This document shows positions 53,063-61,259 of a DNA stretch of 64,000 nt, one piece after another. The notes beneath the pieces are model-generated. The model made no database searches and was not told the origin of the DNA. It was given only the letters and a program-made list of their open reading frames with translations. Every line of letters begins with the position of its first letter. The stretch's first letter is position 1. Source of the stretch: a bacterium (GTDB lineage: Bacteria; Electryoneota; RPQS01); contig JAHDVH010000001.1 in NCBI GenBank assembly GCA_023382385.1, positions 863,611 through 927,610 on the forward strand. Reading direction: 5' to 3'. Made by a program: the position numbers and the translations under genes.

Positions 53063-53472
53063 GACGGAGTACTCGTGCCCAGCGAGCGGTAGCGAACAGT
53101 GAACTTCTGCGAATAGATAGAGGGCGCGGCATACAGGCGATGCGGCGGCAAGTTGCCAAACAATTGGCATGTCACCGCGACGCCATTCCCCGCCCCTAAA
53201 TCTACGCCGGAATCGGGCGTCAACGTGAATTGATGCTTCGAGCCTTTCACGGTGTGAAGGAAGAAGTTTCTGAGTTCCGCGAGTTTCGACTGACTCATGC
53301 CGCGAATCTCAAACGTTGCAAGCCACACAACGACGTCGCGGTCATAAACTTCAATCGTGCCATCTTCATATTCCCCGACGCTCTGAAGGCGTTCGGGCTG
53401 AACGTCCAGCGGCTTGCGTGCGCCTGTTCGTCCGGTCAGGGTGACGGTGGTAGAAGAGTATTGCAGTGTCAT
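53059..53472 (-). CDS. Phage tail protein, between tape measure and tail tip
   Basis: 137 residues, beta-rich (VTLTGRTGARKPLDVQPERLQ, VYDRDVVVWLATFEIRG, HQFTLTPDSGVDLG, YSQKFTVRYRSLG). Its position directly after the tape measure gene, with ATGA overlaps on both sides, matches distal-tail-type proteins. No specific family is claimed. Confidence 0.65.
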   Translation of the reverse strand: MTLQYSSTTVTLTGRTGARKPLDVQPERLQSVGEYEDGTIEVYDRDVVVWLATFEIRGMSQSKLAELRNFFLHTVKGSKHQFTLTPDSGVDLGAGNGVAVTCQLFGNLPPHRLYAAPSIYSQKFTVRYRSLGTSTPS

Positions 53473-55667
53473 GATGCGTAGCTCACGCTGAATCTGCGAT
53501 CATCAAGCGCGCGTTCGATGGCGGCAGGGAGCATTTCCTCGACCAGATCGCGAATCTCAATGCGCTTCTGCAGCGGAATTCCCTGACCGTCAAGATTAAT
53601 GGCGATCGACACGTTATTCCCGCCGCGCAATGACCGTCCGTTATTCATCGCTTCCAGAACAGGGAGATTGCGTTGCGCAGCCTGACGATTCACGACGAAT
53701 TCACCGGACTCCAAGAGCGCCGGCACGCGGTCTCCGAACCCGTGCCCGGGCACGACGCCGCCTTCCTGAAACTGCATGGCTCCCATTGCCCGAGCGATAA
53801 TGGCCCCAATCCCCGCAATCGCGACGCCGATCGTTCCCACAGCGAATGCCGGCGCAAGCGGCCCTGCCCACGCGTAGAAGGCTACGAGTTTAGCGTAGGC
53901 TTCAGCCATGAATGAACCCGTGCGCTTTGCCGAATTCGCCTGCTCAGTCGCGGTATACGAGGTGCTCGCCGCCATACCGATCGCCGCAGTCTTCGTCGTA
54001 ATGGCCTGCTTCGTAATCTCATCCCAGATGTACTTGGTAGTGACTTGCGCGATCTTACTGGCAACGCTGGCCTTGAACTGGTTCCAAATCGCATCCCGCT
54101 TTTGCGCACCTGTCATTTCCGTGTTGAGCATTGCGTTCACGGCATAAGCCTGCGTATTGCGCAGAAAATCCGTGTCTTCCAGAAACTGCTGCTTCGCATC
54201 TTGGCGCCGCTTACCGAGTTGCAGGTAGTACCATTCGTCGAGCTTAATCCGGTTATCAACGCCCTCCTCATGTGCCTCGGTCATAATCTGATCGAGTTCC
54301 GTGAGGTTCGCGCCAAACTCGCCGAACGGGTCTTCGCCGGTGTCTTCAGGCGGAATCCACTTCAATTGCACGGGCACGGGATCGGGGGGCGACTCGATCA
54401 CAGGCGTGAGCGGCGTGGAGTTAAGTCGGGCAATCGATTTGGTGACCTTATCGACTTTCTCCTCAAATTCCGACACGCCCGGAATCAAATTATCCGTAGC
54501 CGCCTTTTCTAATTCTTCCGCTGTAACATGACCGAATTCCTTGACAACGCCGGTAGCATCTGAAGCGGCTACGGAAAACTGTTCGAACGCGTCCTCAACC
54601 TTCTCGACTTTCTGCGGCGTATCTTTGACTTCTGATTCAAAACCGGCGATTGCCGCCGTCAGAGCGATAACCGCTGTTGCCCCTCCAATCGCCCAGCCCC
54701 AACCGGGTATAGTCAGCATCAGCGATCGCGTAAAGACCAACGCGGCGTTCATCGAGTGCAGACCTCGCGTGATCGAGGGCAAGAGCAAGCCGATTGCGCT
54801 CGCTGTAGCAAGAAATCCGGTCAGTCCTGCCGCACCCAATCCGACAATTTGGACCAGCATCTGATGCTTCCCCGCCCATTCCCCAATGTCCTTCGCGAGT
54901 GGTCGAATCGACTGAGACAGCGCAGTAATCGTAGGGGCGAACGCCGCACCAAGTGCCTCAGACACGTCACCCACATCATTCTTCAAGCCCTGCAGAGATC
55001 CGCTCAATGTCTTTGCGTCCTCTTCGGCCAAACCCTTGAACTTCTGGCCGAGGATGCTCAGCATGTATTCGGCGCGTTCAGATTCGGTAGCGTTCTCGCC
55101 GAGCACCTCTTTAAGATTGCGGAACTCGGGAATAACGCGGCCCAACATGCCGGCTTCACCCTGCAATACAAGAGACATTGCGCGAGCCGCGCTGGCCGTG
55201 TCCATCTTCATGCCCGCCGCCAAGTCCATCGTCGCGGTCAGATTATCGAATGCGACATCGGCATCGCCGACCAACAGCGTTAAGTCCGCAAACACTCCGA
55301 GCGTCTGCTCATCGCCGAACCGAGTAACCGCCTGCAGCTCCGCCGCGGCGCCCGCGACTTTCCCCTTGTATTCGTCCCACGACCTGCCCGAAATCTGAGT
55401 AGCCGCCCGAGCGCGATTCTCAGCGTCCTCCTGCTCCATGAACGACTTCGTGACCAACCCGATGCTTCCCGCCACACCGGCGAACGCAATCGCAGACGCG
55501 TTCCGAATCTTCGCCAGATTCTCTTCCCAAGACTTGGAAGCGTTCCTCGCGGCATCGTCAGCGGCGGACTCCGCTCCCGCAAGCTGCTCTTTCAACTGAG
55601 AAAAGGCAGAGTCAACGTCTGCCTTCGCCTTCAGAAGTATGGCAAGTTCTCTTTCGCGATCAGCCAT
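53469..55667 (-). CDS. Tail tape measure protein
   Basis: 732 residues. Coiled N-terminus (KADVDSAFSQLKEQLAGAESAADDA), TP901-type core (MDTASAARAMSLVLQGEAG, LGENATESERAEYMLSILGQ), several hydrophobic helices between about 275 and 345, and the typical C-terminal FQEGGVVPGHGFGDRVPALLE. The length of this protein sets tail length; at roughly 1.5 angstrom per residue a tail of about 110 nm is expected if the whole chain counts. Confidence 0.9.
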   Translation of the reverse strand: MADRERELAILLKAKADVDSAFSQLKEQLAGAESAADDAARNASKSWEENLAKIRNASAIAFAGVAGSIGLVTKSFMEQEDAENRARAATQISGRSWDEYKGKVAGAAAELQAVTRFGDEQTLGVFADLTLLVGDADVAFDNLTATMDLAAGMKMDTASAARAMSLVLQGEAGMLGRVIPEFRNLKEVLGENATESERAEYMLSILGQKFKGLAEEDAKTLSGSLQGLKNDVGDVSEALGAAFAPTITALSQSIRPLAKDIGEWAGKHQMLVQIVGLGAAGLTGFLATASAIGLLLPSITRGLHSMNAALVFTRSLMLTIPGWGWAIGGATAVIALTAAIAGFESEVKDTPQKVEKVEDAFEQFSVAASDATGVVKEFGHVTAEELEKAATDNLIPGVSEFEEKVDKVTKSIARLNSTPLTPVIESPPDPVPVQLKWIPPEDTGEDPFGEFGANLTELDQIMTEAHEEGVDNRIKLDEWYYLQLGKRRQDAKQQFLEDTDFLRNTQAYAVNAMLNTEMTGAQKRDAIWNQFKASVASKIAQVTTKYIWDEITKQAITTKTAAIGMAASTSYTATEQANSAKRTGSFMAEAYAKLVAFYAWAGPLAPAFAVGTIGVAIAGIGAIIARAMGAMQFQEGGVVPGHGFGDRVPALLESGEFVVNRQAAQRNLPVLEAMNNGRSLRGGNNVSIAINLDGQGIPLQKRIEIRDLVEEMLPAAIERALDDRRFSVSYAS

Positions 55668-56525
55668 GGTCTTTGGATTTCTTCATCAGATGGGTGAGAT
55701 TCAAGTCATGAATCAGCAATACGCGGTCAAGCAGTTCCTGAAACTCGTCGTCACTCAAGCGAAAATTCCGAGCCGTAAGCACAAAGTCCAGCTTGTCAAT
55801 TCTCGGCAATCCATTCGAGTCAAATCCGGACAGCGACACCGTGTCAAAGTAGACGGACAAAGCGCGGCGTTCTGCCGGAGCTAACTTGAACGGCGGCGCG
55901 TCAGTGTAGAAGCAGTGCCCTTTTTCGTGCGAGAAACAGGGCGGTGTCCGTCCGTCTTCCGTGTAGCCTTCGTAACAGGCGCGGCAGTAGCCCCAGCCGA
56001 GTTCGAGGCTGAGTTCGACGTAACGCCTGAACGCCCCAAAGGGTCAGACGCTTCCTTCGCCTTCTGCGCCGCGAGGTCTATTAGGACGAGTTGGAAGAGT
56101 TCATCGCCGTAAGGCGTTCCTGCGAACGCCGAGACGCTTTCCTCGTCGATCGCAGCTTCCCCGTCCACTTCATTGAAACCGATACCGCTCCAGCTTCTGA
56201 TAGCCCAAAGCAGCGTTCTCACTTTAACAGCGTTCCAGTCCGTCTTATTCGCCACCAGCGCGGCGATCAGCAAGCCGTAGATCTTGTTCGCGAGTCCCGC
56301 TTCATCGTTCGCCCTGAGCGTTCCGTCCTCTTTCAGGACTTCTGAGACGACTTGCCGAACCGCCTCCTTGTCCACAGGCAACGGACCGCGATCTTCAATT
56401 CGGCATTCCCGAATTAGATCTTGATACCGTCGAGTCCCGATTCTGCAGTACGAAATCTCTGCGCCTTCGACAGGAACGTAAGAGAGAAGCTTGGATTCGT
56501 TAATTAGTGAAACTGCGTGTGTCAT
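55660..56525 (-). CDS. Tail assembly chaperone, -1 frameshift product (gpGT-like)
   Basis: Joining the frame that starts at 56525 with the -1 frame after the slippery heptamer at 56043-56037 gives 288 residues. The frame after the shift reads FGAFRRYVELSLELGWGYC, then CxxC (CRAC), then CFSHEKGHC, and continues to LTHLMKKSKDHG, ending at 55660, eight bases inside the tape measure gene. The sequence downstream of the heptamer in this frame looks like real protein, including a CxxC...CxxHxxxC zinc-finger-like pattern and a helical end, whereas the zero frame becomes low-complexity Ser/Thr/Arg. Gene order (major tail, chaperone, tape measure) is where lambda G/GT-type frameshifting is found. Confidence 0.8.
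55881..56525 (-). CDS. Tail assembly chaperone, zero-frame product (gpG-like)
   Basis: 214 residues from the ATG at 56525 (GGAAG 8 bases upstream); the frame is open 16 codons further, overlapping the previous small gene. The N-terminal 160 residues (VSLINESKLLSYVPVEGAEI, LANKIYGLLIAALVANK, LLWAIRSWSGIGFNEVDG) match a tail chaperone in position and type. After the slip site the frame reads a Ser/Thr/Ala-rich tail ending RRRSS, likely a by-product of terminating in this frame. Confidence 0.75.
   Translation of the reverse strand: MTHAVSLINESKLLSYVPVEGAEISYCRIGTRRYQDLIRECRIEDRGPLPVDKEAVRQVVSEVLKEDGTLRANDEAGLANKIYGLLIAALVANKTDWNAVKVRTLLWAIRSWSGIGFNEVDGEAAIDEESVSAFAGTPYGDELFQLVLIDLAAQKAKEASDPLGRSGVTSNSASNSAGATAAPVTKATRKTDGHRPVSRTKKGTASTLTRRRSS
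56037..56043 (-). promoter_or_regulatory. Programmed -1 ribosomal frameshift site (slippery heptamer C CCT TTG)
   Basis: On the minus strand the zero frame reads GAC CCT TTG GGG. The heptamer CCCTTTG fits X XXY YYZ, so both tRNAs can re-pair after slipping to CCC and TTT. Immediately downstream is GGGG; a short stem (CAGCC/GGCTG) lies roughly 25 bases later. A stop (TGA) in the -1 frame lies directly before CCC, so the -1 frame could not have been entered earlier. Confidence 0.78.
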
Positions 56526-56547
56526 TGATGCGTCTTCCGTGGTTTGA

Positions 56548-56724
56548 TTACTTGCCTGACTTTGCCCATTCAATAAATGCGGCCTTGATCAGCGATACTT
56601 TTTCGGTGTCTGAAGTTGCGCCGTGAATCACGGCTTCAATGCTCGCGAGTCTTTGCGACAGCAAAGCCCGCTCTTCAGCGAGCTTGCTGTTCGACTCCGT
56701 AAGTTCCTTCTGTGTGACTGACAT
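56548..56724 (-). CDS. Small coiled-coil phage protein (58 residues)
   Basis: ATG at 56724 to TAA at 56548. The peptide is a single amphipathic helix type (KELTESNSKLAEERALLSQR, then LIKAAFIEWAKSGK). It fills the gap between major tail protein and tail chaperone exactly, 2 bases after one stop and 22 before the next start. The ribosome site is weak. Function unknown. Confidence 0.6.
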   Translation of the reverse strand: MSVTQKELTESNSKLAEERALLSQRLASIEAVIHGATSDTEKVSLIKAAFIEWAKSGK

Positions 56725-56726
56725 GA

Positions 56727-58238
56727 TTACAAATTCTCGTGGTTTTGTGCCATGAACATGTTGAACGGGAATTGGTTCCGTGTCTGGATGATGATCGGCC
56801 CGTTTTCAATGCCGTCTCCAACCGTCGGAGTGGGCATGCCGGCAGGGTTGCCCGTTACGTTGTCGCAATTCAAACACACGAAACTGTGCTTCTCCGGAAC
56901 GACGCCGACGCCCGGGATCGACGTGTCCGGCGTTTCCAAGCGCAGTCTACGAAGCCAGATTTTCAGTTCGTTGTTGCGAACCGTTCCTGTCGTAATCGGT
57001 GATCCGGTGAACGTCAGCGAGGCCATGAGATTCGATTCGTTCAGGAACTGCGTTACGCGCGTGTTTTCCTTATGGCGGGACAGCGTGAAAGAACCGTACA
57101 CTTTGCGCTTTTCGCTGCGGGTAGGTTCGTCGCGATATAGACCGCTGCTCGTGGTCTGTGACGCGTCGTCAAGCGGATTTTCAATCGTGATCTCGATCTC
57201 GGAGATACCGACATTGTGCGAAGCGGACAATGCGGTGCCCGTGCTGAACGCCGCCAATCTGAACACCGCGTCCGGAAACTGAACGCGCTCATAAACCATG
57301 AAAGATGAGCCGCTTGCCGGCACGGCCTGCGTTCCGTTCACATAGCGCCAGGTATCGCGTGTCTGGCTGTTCGAATTGGTCAAGTCATGAAACGCCGGAA
57401 CGCATTCCGCAGACACAAGCAGCCCGTTCTTTGCGTCCAGCTTGAAAGTCAGCTTCCTGATGAATACGAACTGCCATTCTTCGTACTTCCATCCGTTCCA
57501 AGTAACCAGCGTGCCATGGCGCGTGAGAAATGCATTCGTCCCGATCGCCGTTCCCCATACACCCGCCATGATGTTCTGGAAGTTCTCGCCGTGCATGTGC
57601 TTCGAACACTCGTAGGTATGCAGAAACTCACGGGCGACGGCGAAGGCTTTTCCAGCATTCGGGTCAGAGCCGCCGCTCGCGTTCCACGCCGGAGCGACCG
57701 TGATCTGCGTCGTGCTGGTGCGCCCGACAATCTTGCGCACCTGATCGAAGACGTTGGGAGTCGAAGCCAATTCCTGAATCCGCACCCAGTCACCGATAAT
57801 CGCGTCGCTGGTGAACACAGCGGCTGACGCGATCAGCGTGGTGGCGGTGGTACCAGCTGCAGTGGTGCCGGTCAGTGTTGTGCCAAGTCCGCTGATTCCG
57901 AAATCCGGAGACTCCAAAGCTGAACCTCGCACCTTCTCAAAACCCAACGCCGCCGCAATCAACTGGTCAAGGCCCAGAAACCCGGCCTTGATGTCCAATG
58001 CACCGCCGGGCATGACGGCGATCTTGTCATGCTGAGAAGGTCCGGAGGTTCCGTCCAAGACGTCCGCGTCGTCTTCGAACTCATGGTTGTTCTTCAGAGA
58101 GTGCTTGAGAAGCGCAATCTTGTCGTAAGAATTCAGCTTGGGCTGAGAATCGGGCCATGAAATAGCGTAAGGTTCGCTCTTACGGCTATTGAGCCTGAAC
58201 GCCGCAAGCGTGGCCGTTCCTTGTGCCGGTGCAAGCAT
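56727..58238 (-). CDS. Phage major tail tube protein (likely)
   Basis: 503 residues, ATG with AAGGAGAT upstream. Beta-rich with long loops: FRLNSRKSEPYAISWPDSQP, TSGPSQHDKIAVMPGGALDI, ISEIEITIENPLDD, GSFTLSRHKENTRVTQFLNE. Position before the chaperone and tape measure genes is that of the tail tube subunit. The C-terminal CLNC plus the long middle may be an extra surface domain. It is longer than most tube proteins (150-350). Confidence 0.7.
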   Translation of the reverse strand: MLAPAQGTATLAAFRLNSRKSEPYAISWPDSQPKLNSYDKIALLKHSLKNNHEFEDDADVLDGTSGPSQHDKIAVMPGGALDIKAGFLGLDQLIAAALGFEKVRGSALESPDFGISGLGTTLTGTTAAGTTATTLIASAAVFTSDAIIGDWVRIQELASTPNVFDQVRKIVGRTSTTQITVAPAWNASGGSDPNAGKAFAVAREFLHTYECSKHMHGENFQNIMAGVWGTAIGTNAFLTRHGTLVTWNGWKYEEWQFVFIRKLTFKLDAKNGLLVSAECVPAFHDLTNSNSQTRDTWRYVNGTQAVPASGSSFMVYERVQFPDAVFRLAAFSTGTALSASHNVGISEIEITIENPLDDASQTTSSGLYRDEPTRSEKRKVYGSFTLSRHKENTRVTQFLNESNLMASLTFTGSPITTGTVRNNELKIWLRRLRLETPDTSIPGVGVVPEKHSFVCLNCDNVTGNPAGMPTPTVGDGIENGPIIIQTRNQFPFNMFMAQNHENL

Positions 58239-58262
58239 GATCTATCTCCTTGTCTAAAAAGG

Positions 58263-58730
58263 TTAATCCGAAACGGACGTGAAGTACTCCCGTACGTCCA
58301 CGGTCAATTCACAGTAGTGACATAGAGCGTCGCCGAAGAACGCGACCGTGATCCGCTCGCACTGAACGGGAAACTGAAGCTCGCAGTTCAGGTCAAGGTC
58401 TCCGTCATCGTCCAAAGCAGCGGACACGCCGTCAATCAGTCGATTGAACTGTAAGTCAGTGTTGATGTCGTTCAGCAGACTGAGAAACCCGCGAATCCGG
58501 AAGCGATGCAGGCGCTCATGCGCGTGGCCCGTCTCGACCTGCTCATCGGAAAACGATTCGCGCGTCACTGTCCAAGAGTGAATGCGCTTCTGCGACTGGC
58601 AGAAGTGCAATGCGCTAAATTCATCCGGACTCTCGGTGAACATGCGGCCTTCATGGACGTGTCCAATTCCGGACACGGTTCTCATGCGACGGGCAATTGC
58701 GGAAACGATATTCTGATAATCTGACGGCAT
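58263..58730 (-). CDS. Phage tail terminator/completion-like protein
   Basis: 155 residues; helical start (DYQNIVSAIARRMRTVSGI) followed by beta strands (HERLHRFRIRGFLSLLND, ERITVAFFGDALCHYCELTVD). Position between the gp10-like protein and the tube protein suggests a tail terminator. The start overlaps the preceding stop by one base (TGATG). Confidence 0.6.
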   Translation of the reverse strand: MPSDYQNIVSAIARRMRTVSGIGHVHEGRMFTESPDEFSALHFCQSQKRIHSWTVTRESFSDEQVETGHAHERLHRFRIRGFLSLLNDINTDLQFNRLIDGVSAALDDDGDLDLNCELQFPVQCERITVAFFGDALCHYCELTVDVREYFTSVSD

Positions 58731-59257
58731 CAGGATTTCGTGAGCTTTTCTAACACGGCATCGTGCATGCTATTGTAGATGCTTTCAATCTTCGGTCTGG
58801 ACTTCTCGAATCCGTCACGCATGAACCATTTGCCCTTCGTGCCGTGCGCCTTAATCTTCCATTGCATCGCCTTGCCCATCGCGATCGCTTCGCGCGGACC
58901 GAGTCCGAACTTGCGCCGTGCCCAAATGACAAGCGGCCAAAGCGGAGGCATATGTGGCTTTCCGCCTTCCTCGACCGGAACCGCATAACTCGCGGCGTTC
59001 ATGAGCTTCCCTTCAACGGCATCCTGAACCTCGGTCACTTCCTGCGAAAATGCGTTCGCGAGGTTTCCGGTAACTTGCGGCCCGATACGTTCATTCAATA
59101 ACCCAAGCACGACCGGATGAATCTCAAAGAGCGCGCCTTTCGTAGCCACAGTCAGAGCTTCCATAACAATTGCGGCGGCGCGCTCAGGGTTCGCGATTGC
59201 CGCCGACTTCAATTCATTCCGGTCGAACTCAAACCGAAATACAGGTCCGTCAGCCAT
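58730..59257 (-). CDS. HK97 gp10-like head-tail joining protein
   Basis: 175 residues. FEFDRNELKSAAIANPERAA at the start, TGNLANAFSQEV and the segment AASYAVPVEEGGKPHMPPLWPL followed by GFEKSRPKIESIY near the end give the gp10 family pattern (aligned helix, then a VExG.. loop and a basic end). Confidence 0.72.
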   Translation of the reverse strand: MADGPVFRFEFDRNELKSAAIANPERAAAIVMEALTVATKGALFEIHPVVLGLLNERIGPQVTGNLANAFSQEVTEVQDAVEGKLMNAASYAVPVEEGGKPHMPPLWPLVIWARRKFGLGPREAIAMGKAMQWKIKAHGTKGKWFMRDGFEKSRPKIESIYNSMHDAVLEKLTKS

Positions 59258-59258
59258 G

Positions 59259-59606
59259 TCACGTAATCAGTTCGGCGTTGACCCAATTGACGGTAATTGA
59301 AGTGCCGGATGTCAGGGAGAACTTTATCCGGACATACAACGGCACATGTTCGACAGCAACAACCTTGTTAGAGTCAAACACGATGTCATTCACCGTATGA
59401 ATTGCGGCCCAATTCGCGCCATCAGAGGAGCCTTCAATTGTGGCTTTGACTTTCGGACTGCCAGCACCCGAATCATGCCCGAAGGTCAAGATCAGCGTGT
59501 CATGCAGTTGCGCGGAAATGGACTGTGACACGCGTTCCGTTGTGCCCGCCGCGGCGTAAAGGCCCGTAATCGTGTCCAGCGAAATCTGAGTGCGAGAACG
59601 GTACAT
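59259..59606 (-). CDS. Small beta-rich phage head or neck protein
   Basis: 115 residues from the ATG at 59606 (GAGG 7 bases upstream; a GTG one codon earlier overlaps as GTGA). Beta-sandwich style strands: DTLILTFGHDSGAGSPKVKATI, WAAIHTVNDIVFDSNKVVAV, VPLYVRIKFSLTSGTSITVNW. It resembles its neighbour 59606-60040 in strand pattern. Role unknown; a head decoration or neck role is possible. Confidence 0.55.
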   Translation of the reverse strand: MYRSRTQISLDTITGLYAAAGTTERVSQSISAQLHDTLILTFGHDSGAGSPKVKATIEGSSDGANWAAIHTVNDIVFDSNKVVAVEHVPLYVRIKFSLTSGTSITVNWVNAELIT

Positions 59607-60040
59607 CACAAGTCCTCACGAATGTCAAGCTGGGCGAACACCTGTAGATTGATGCCCGCAGCAACCACGAGCTTCGCACGTACCCAGCGCGCCATGCGGC
59701 GAGTCGTAGGGCTAATGGAAACGCTGTAAAGCGTCTCACTCCCTGCGGTCAACCCGACCGCCGAGGCAAACATGCTGGTATATCCGTACGACCTTCCATC
59801 GTTTGCGGGTGCAGGATCGTTCTTCGTATCATCATCGGTTCCAAATGTGTAGACGTCGATCGAGCAACTCGCGCCGCCTGCGGCACCCACCACGCTCAAG
59901 AACATTCCAGATCCGTCATGACGGCTAATGTCAACCGGCTCTGACCAAACTGTCACGCCACCTGCGCCTCCGGAAACCGTCACCCGCGCTCCGGTCGTCG
60001 GATTACCGAACAGTGTGATTGACTTCTGAAAACGCGACAT
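59606..60040 (-). CDS. Small beta-rich phage head or neck protein
   Basis: 144 residues, AAGGAACG upstream. Strands such as VTVSGGAGGVTVWSEPVD, FLSVVGAAGGASCSIDVYTF and RMARWVRAKLVVAAGINLQV. It shares the pattern of the next gene (two beta-sandwich proteins in tandem, possibly from duplication). No family named. Confidence 0.55.
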   Translation of the reverse strand: MSRFQKSITLFGNPTTGARVTVSGGAGGVTVWSEPVDISRHDGSGMFLSVVGAAGGASCSIDVYTFGTDDDTKNDPAPANDGRSYGYTSMFASAVGLTAGSETLYSVSISPTTRRMARWVRAKLVVAAGINLQVFAQLDIREDL

Positions 60041-60056
60041 GATACCGTTCCTTCGT

Positions 60057-60728
60057 TTAATGAGTCAGGTAAGTGTTCTGCTCCGCTGTGCCCGGGTTAA
60101 TCGGTCCCCAGCCCAGTGCAGGCCCTTCGAGCAAACCGCTTCGCTCTTCATACAATTCGGCGAGCCTGAGATACTGAGACCCGCGTGACTCCCGATTGGA
60201 AGCGGCGGTAAGCTGCTCGATGTCTTTCGACGCGTTCACCTTCGCCGCCATGACTCGCAGAAGCTCGGATGCGGCCCAATAGACAACCGCGTCTTCATCG
60301 CCTGTGGAGCGCAGCGAGCTTTCCGTGTTCGTCAAAACGTGCTCGACGGTGTAATAGAGATGTGCCTTGAATCCCAGAGCCGGAACCAAACTGACAAAGT
60401 GAATCACATAAGAGTCATCCGGCTGGAGCATCACTTGAATCTCACTCGCAGAAATCTCCGGCGGGAGACTTTTGGAAGTGACATCGACAGGATAGAGCAC
60501 TTTCTTCACCGTCGAGAATCCGCCCTGCCAATCATTCGGCGCGGGAAATCTGAACGCGACCGAATCGCCCGAAACTTCAAAGATTCGCAGTCGCGGGCGG
60601 AATTGCGACAATCGCGTAACGCCTCGCAGCACAGCAGTTTCATGTTGTGCCGGAACAGTGTGGCGATCGCCGTCCATCAAGAGCAGACGGACGGCGTCAC
60701 ACAACTGTTGAAGCGCACGCGCGGCCAC
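60057..60728 (-). CDS. Phage head-tail connector (adaptor)-like protein
   Basis: 223 residues, GTG start 2 bases after the previous stop. N-terminal helix (LQQLCDAVRLLLMDGDRH), a central beta region (RLRIFEVSGDSVAFRFPAPND), and a long C-terminal helix set (EDAVVYWAASELLRVMAAKVNA). The first helices and position after the capsid genes suggest an adaptor. Confidence 0.55.
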   Translation of the reverse strand: MAARALQQLCDAVRLLLMDGDRHTVPAQHETAVLRGVTRLSQFRPRLRIFEVSGDSVAFRFPAPNDWQGGFSTVKKVLYPVDVTSKSLPPEISASEIQVMLQPDDSYVIHFVSLVPALGFKAHLYYTVEHVLTNTESSLRSTGDEDAVVYWAASELLRVMAAKVNASKDIEQLTAASNRESRGSQYLRLAELYEERSGLLEGPALGWGPINPGTAEQNTYLTH

Positions 60729-60730
60729 GA

Positions 60731-61162
60731 TTATCTCGGGTAAATCTCAAGATACAGAACGCCCGGACCGAAGGCGGGGCTGGTGCCGACGTCTTCAATC
60801 TCGAATGCGAGCACATCGCCTTCGGACATGACCACGCCGTCGGCGTAAGTCGAGTTCAAGGGAATGTTCTTCGCATCAAACGCCACGAGATTCACAGCAG
60901 GCGTGGCGGTGAGGTCGAGGTTGGCGACTTCCGCAGCGCCGGTGGAACCGTCCGCGCCTTTGTAAATCACGTTCAAGTTCTTGCGATTCGAATCATGGCC
61001 CGTAAAGGCCGCGTTCGGCACGAATTCGACTTTCTTGACGATACAAGCGACCGGTGCGCGAAACACCGGGAAGGCAATCGTCGCAGCATCGGCGGCCAGC
61101 GCAGGCGTCGAATAGGAGTGCGGAATCGGCCCGGGAATGTCGCCGTAACGAGTATTGCTCAT
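60731..61162 (-). CDS. Phage head-decoration or fibre-like protein
   Basis: 143 residues. AGGAG lies 8 bases before the ATG. Beta strands dominate (AATIAFPVFRAPVACIVKKVEF, NLNVIYKGADGSTGAAEVAN, GDVLAFEIEDVGTSPAFGPG). First gene after the capsid gene and its hairpin; a decoration-type role is inferred. Confidence 0.55.
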   Translation of the reverse strand: MSNTRYGDIPGPIPHSYSTPALAADAATIAFPVFRAPVACIVKKVEFVPNAAFTGHDSNRKNLNVIYKGADGSTGAAEVANLDLTATPAVNLVAFDAKNIPLNSTYADGVVMSEGDVLAFEIEDVGTSPAFGPGVLYLEIYPR

Positions 61163-61199
61163 GGGAATATCTCCTAATTGAAAGCGTGGATGGAAAGGT

Positions 61200-61256
61200 C
61201 ATCCGAGGGCGGGCAGGCACCACGGAAGGGAAGCACCTGACCCGCCCAGACGGATG
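61200..61256 (-). terminator. Long imperfect hairpin after the capsid gene
   Basis: CATCCG-a-GGGCGGGCAGG pairs with CCTG-a-CCCGCCC-aga-CGGATG; it starts 3 bases after the capsid stop. No strong T-run follows, so it may be a partial terminator or a 3'-end stabiliser that lets capsid be made in excess. Confidence 0.5.
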
Positions 61257-61259
61257 ATG

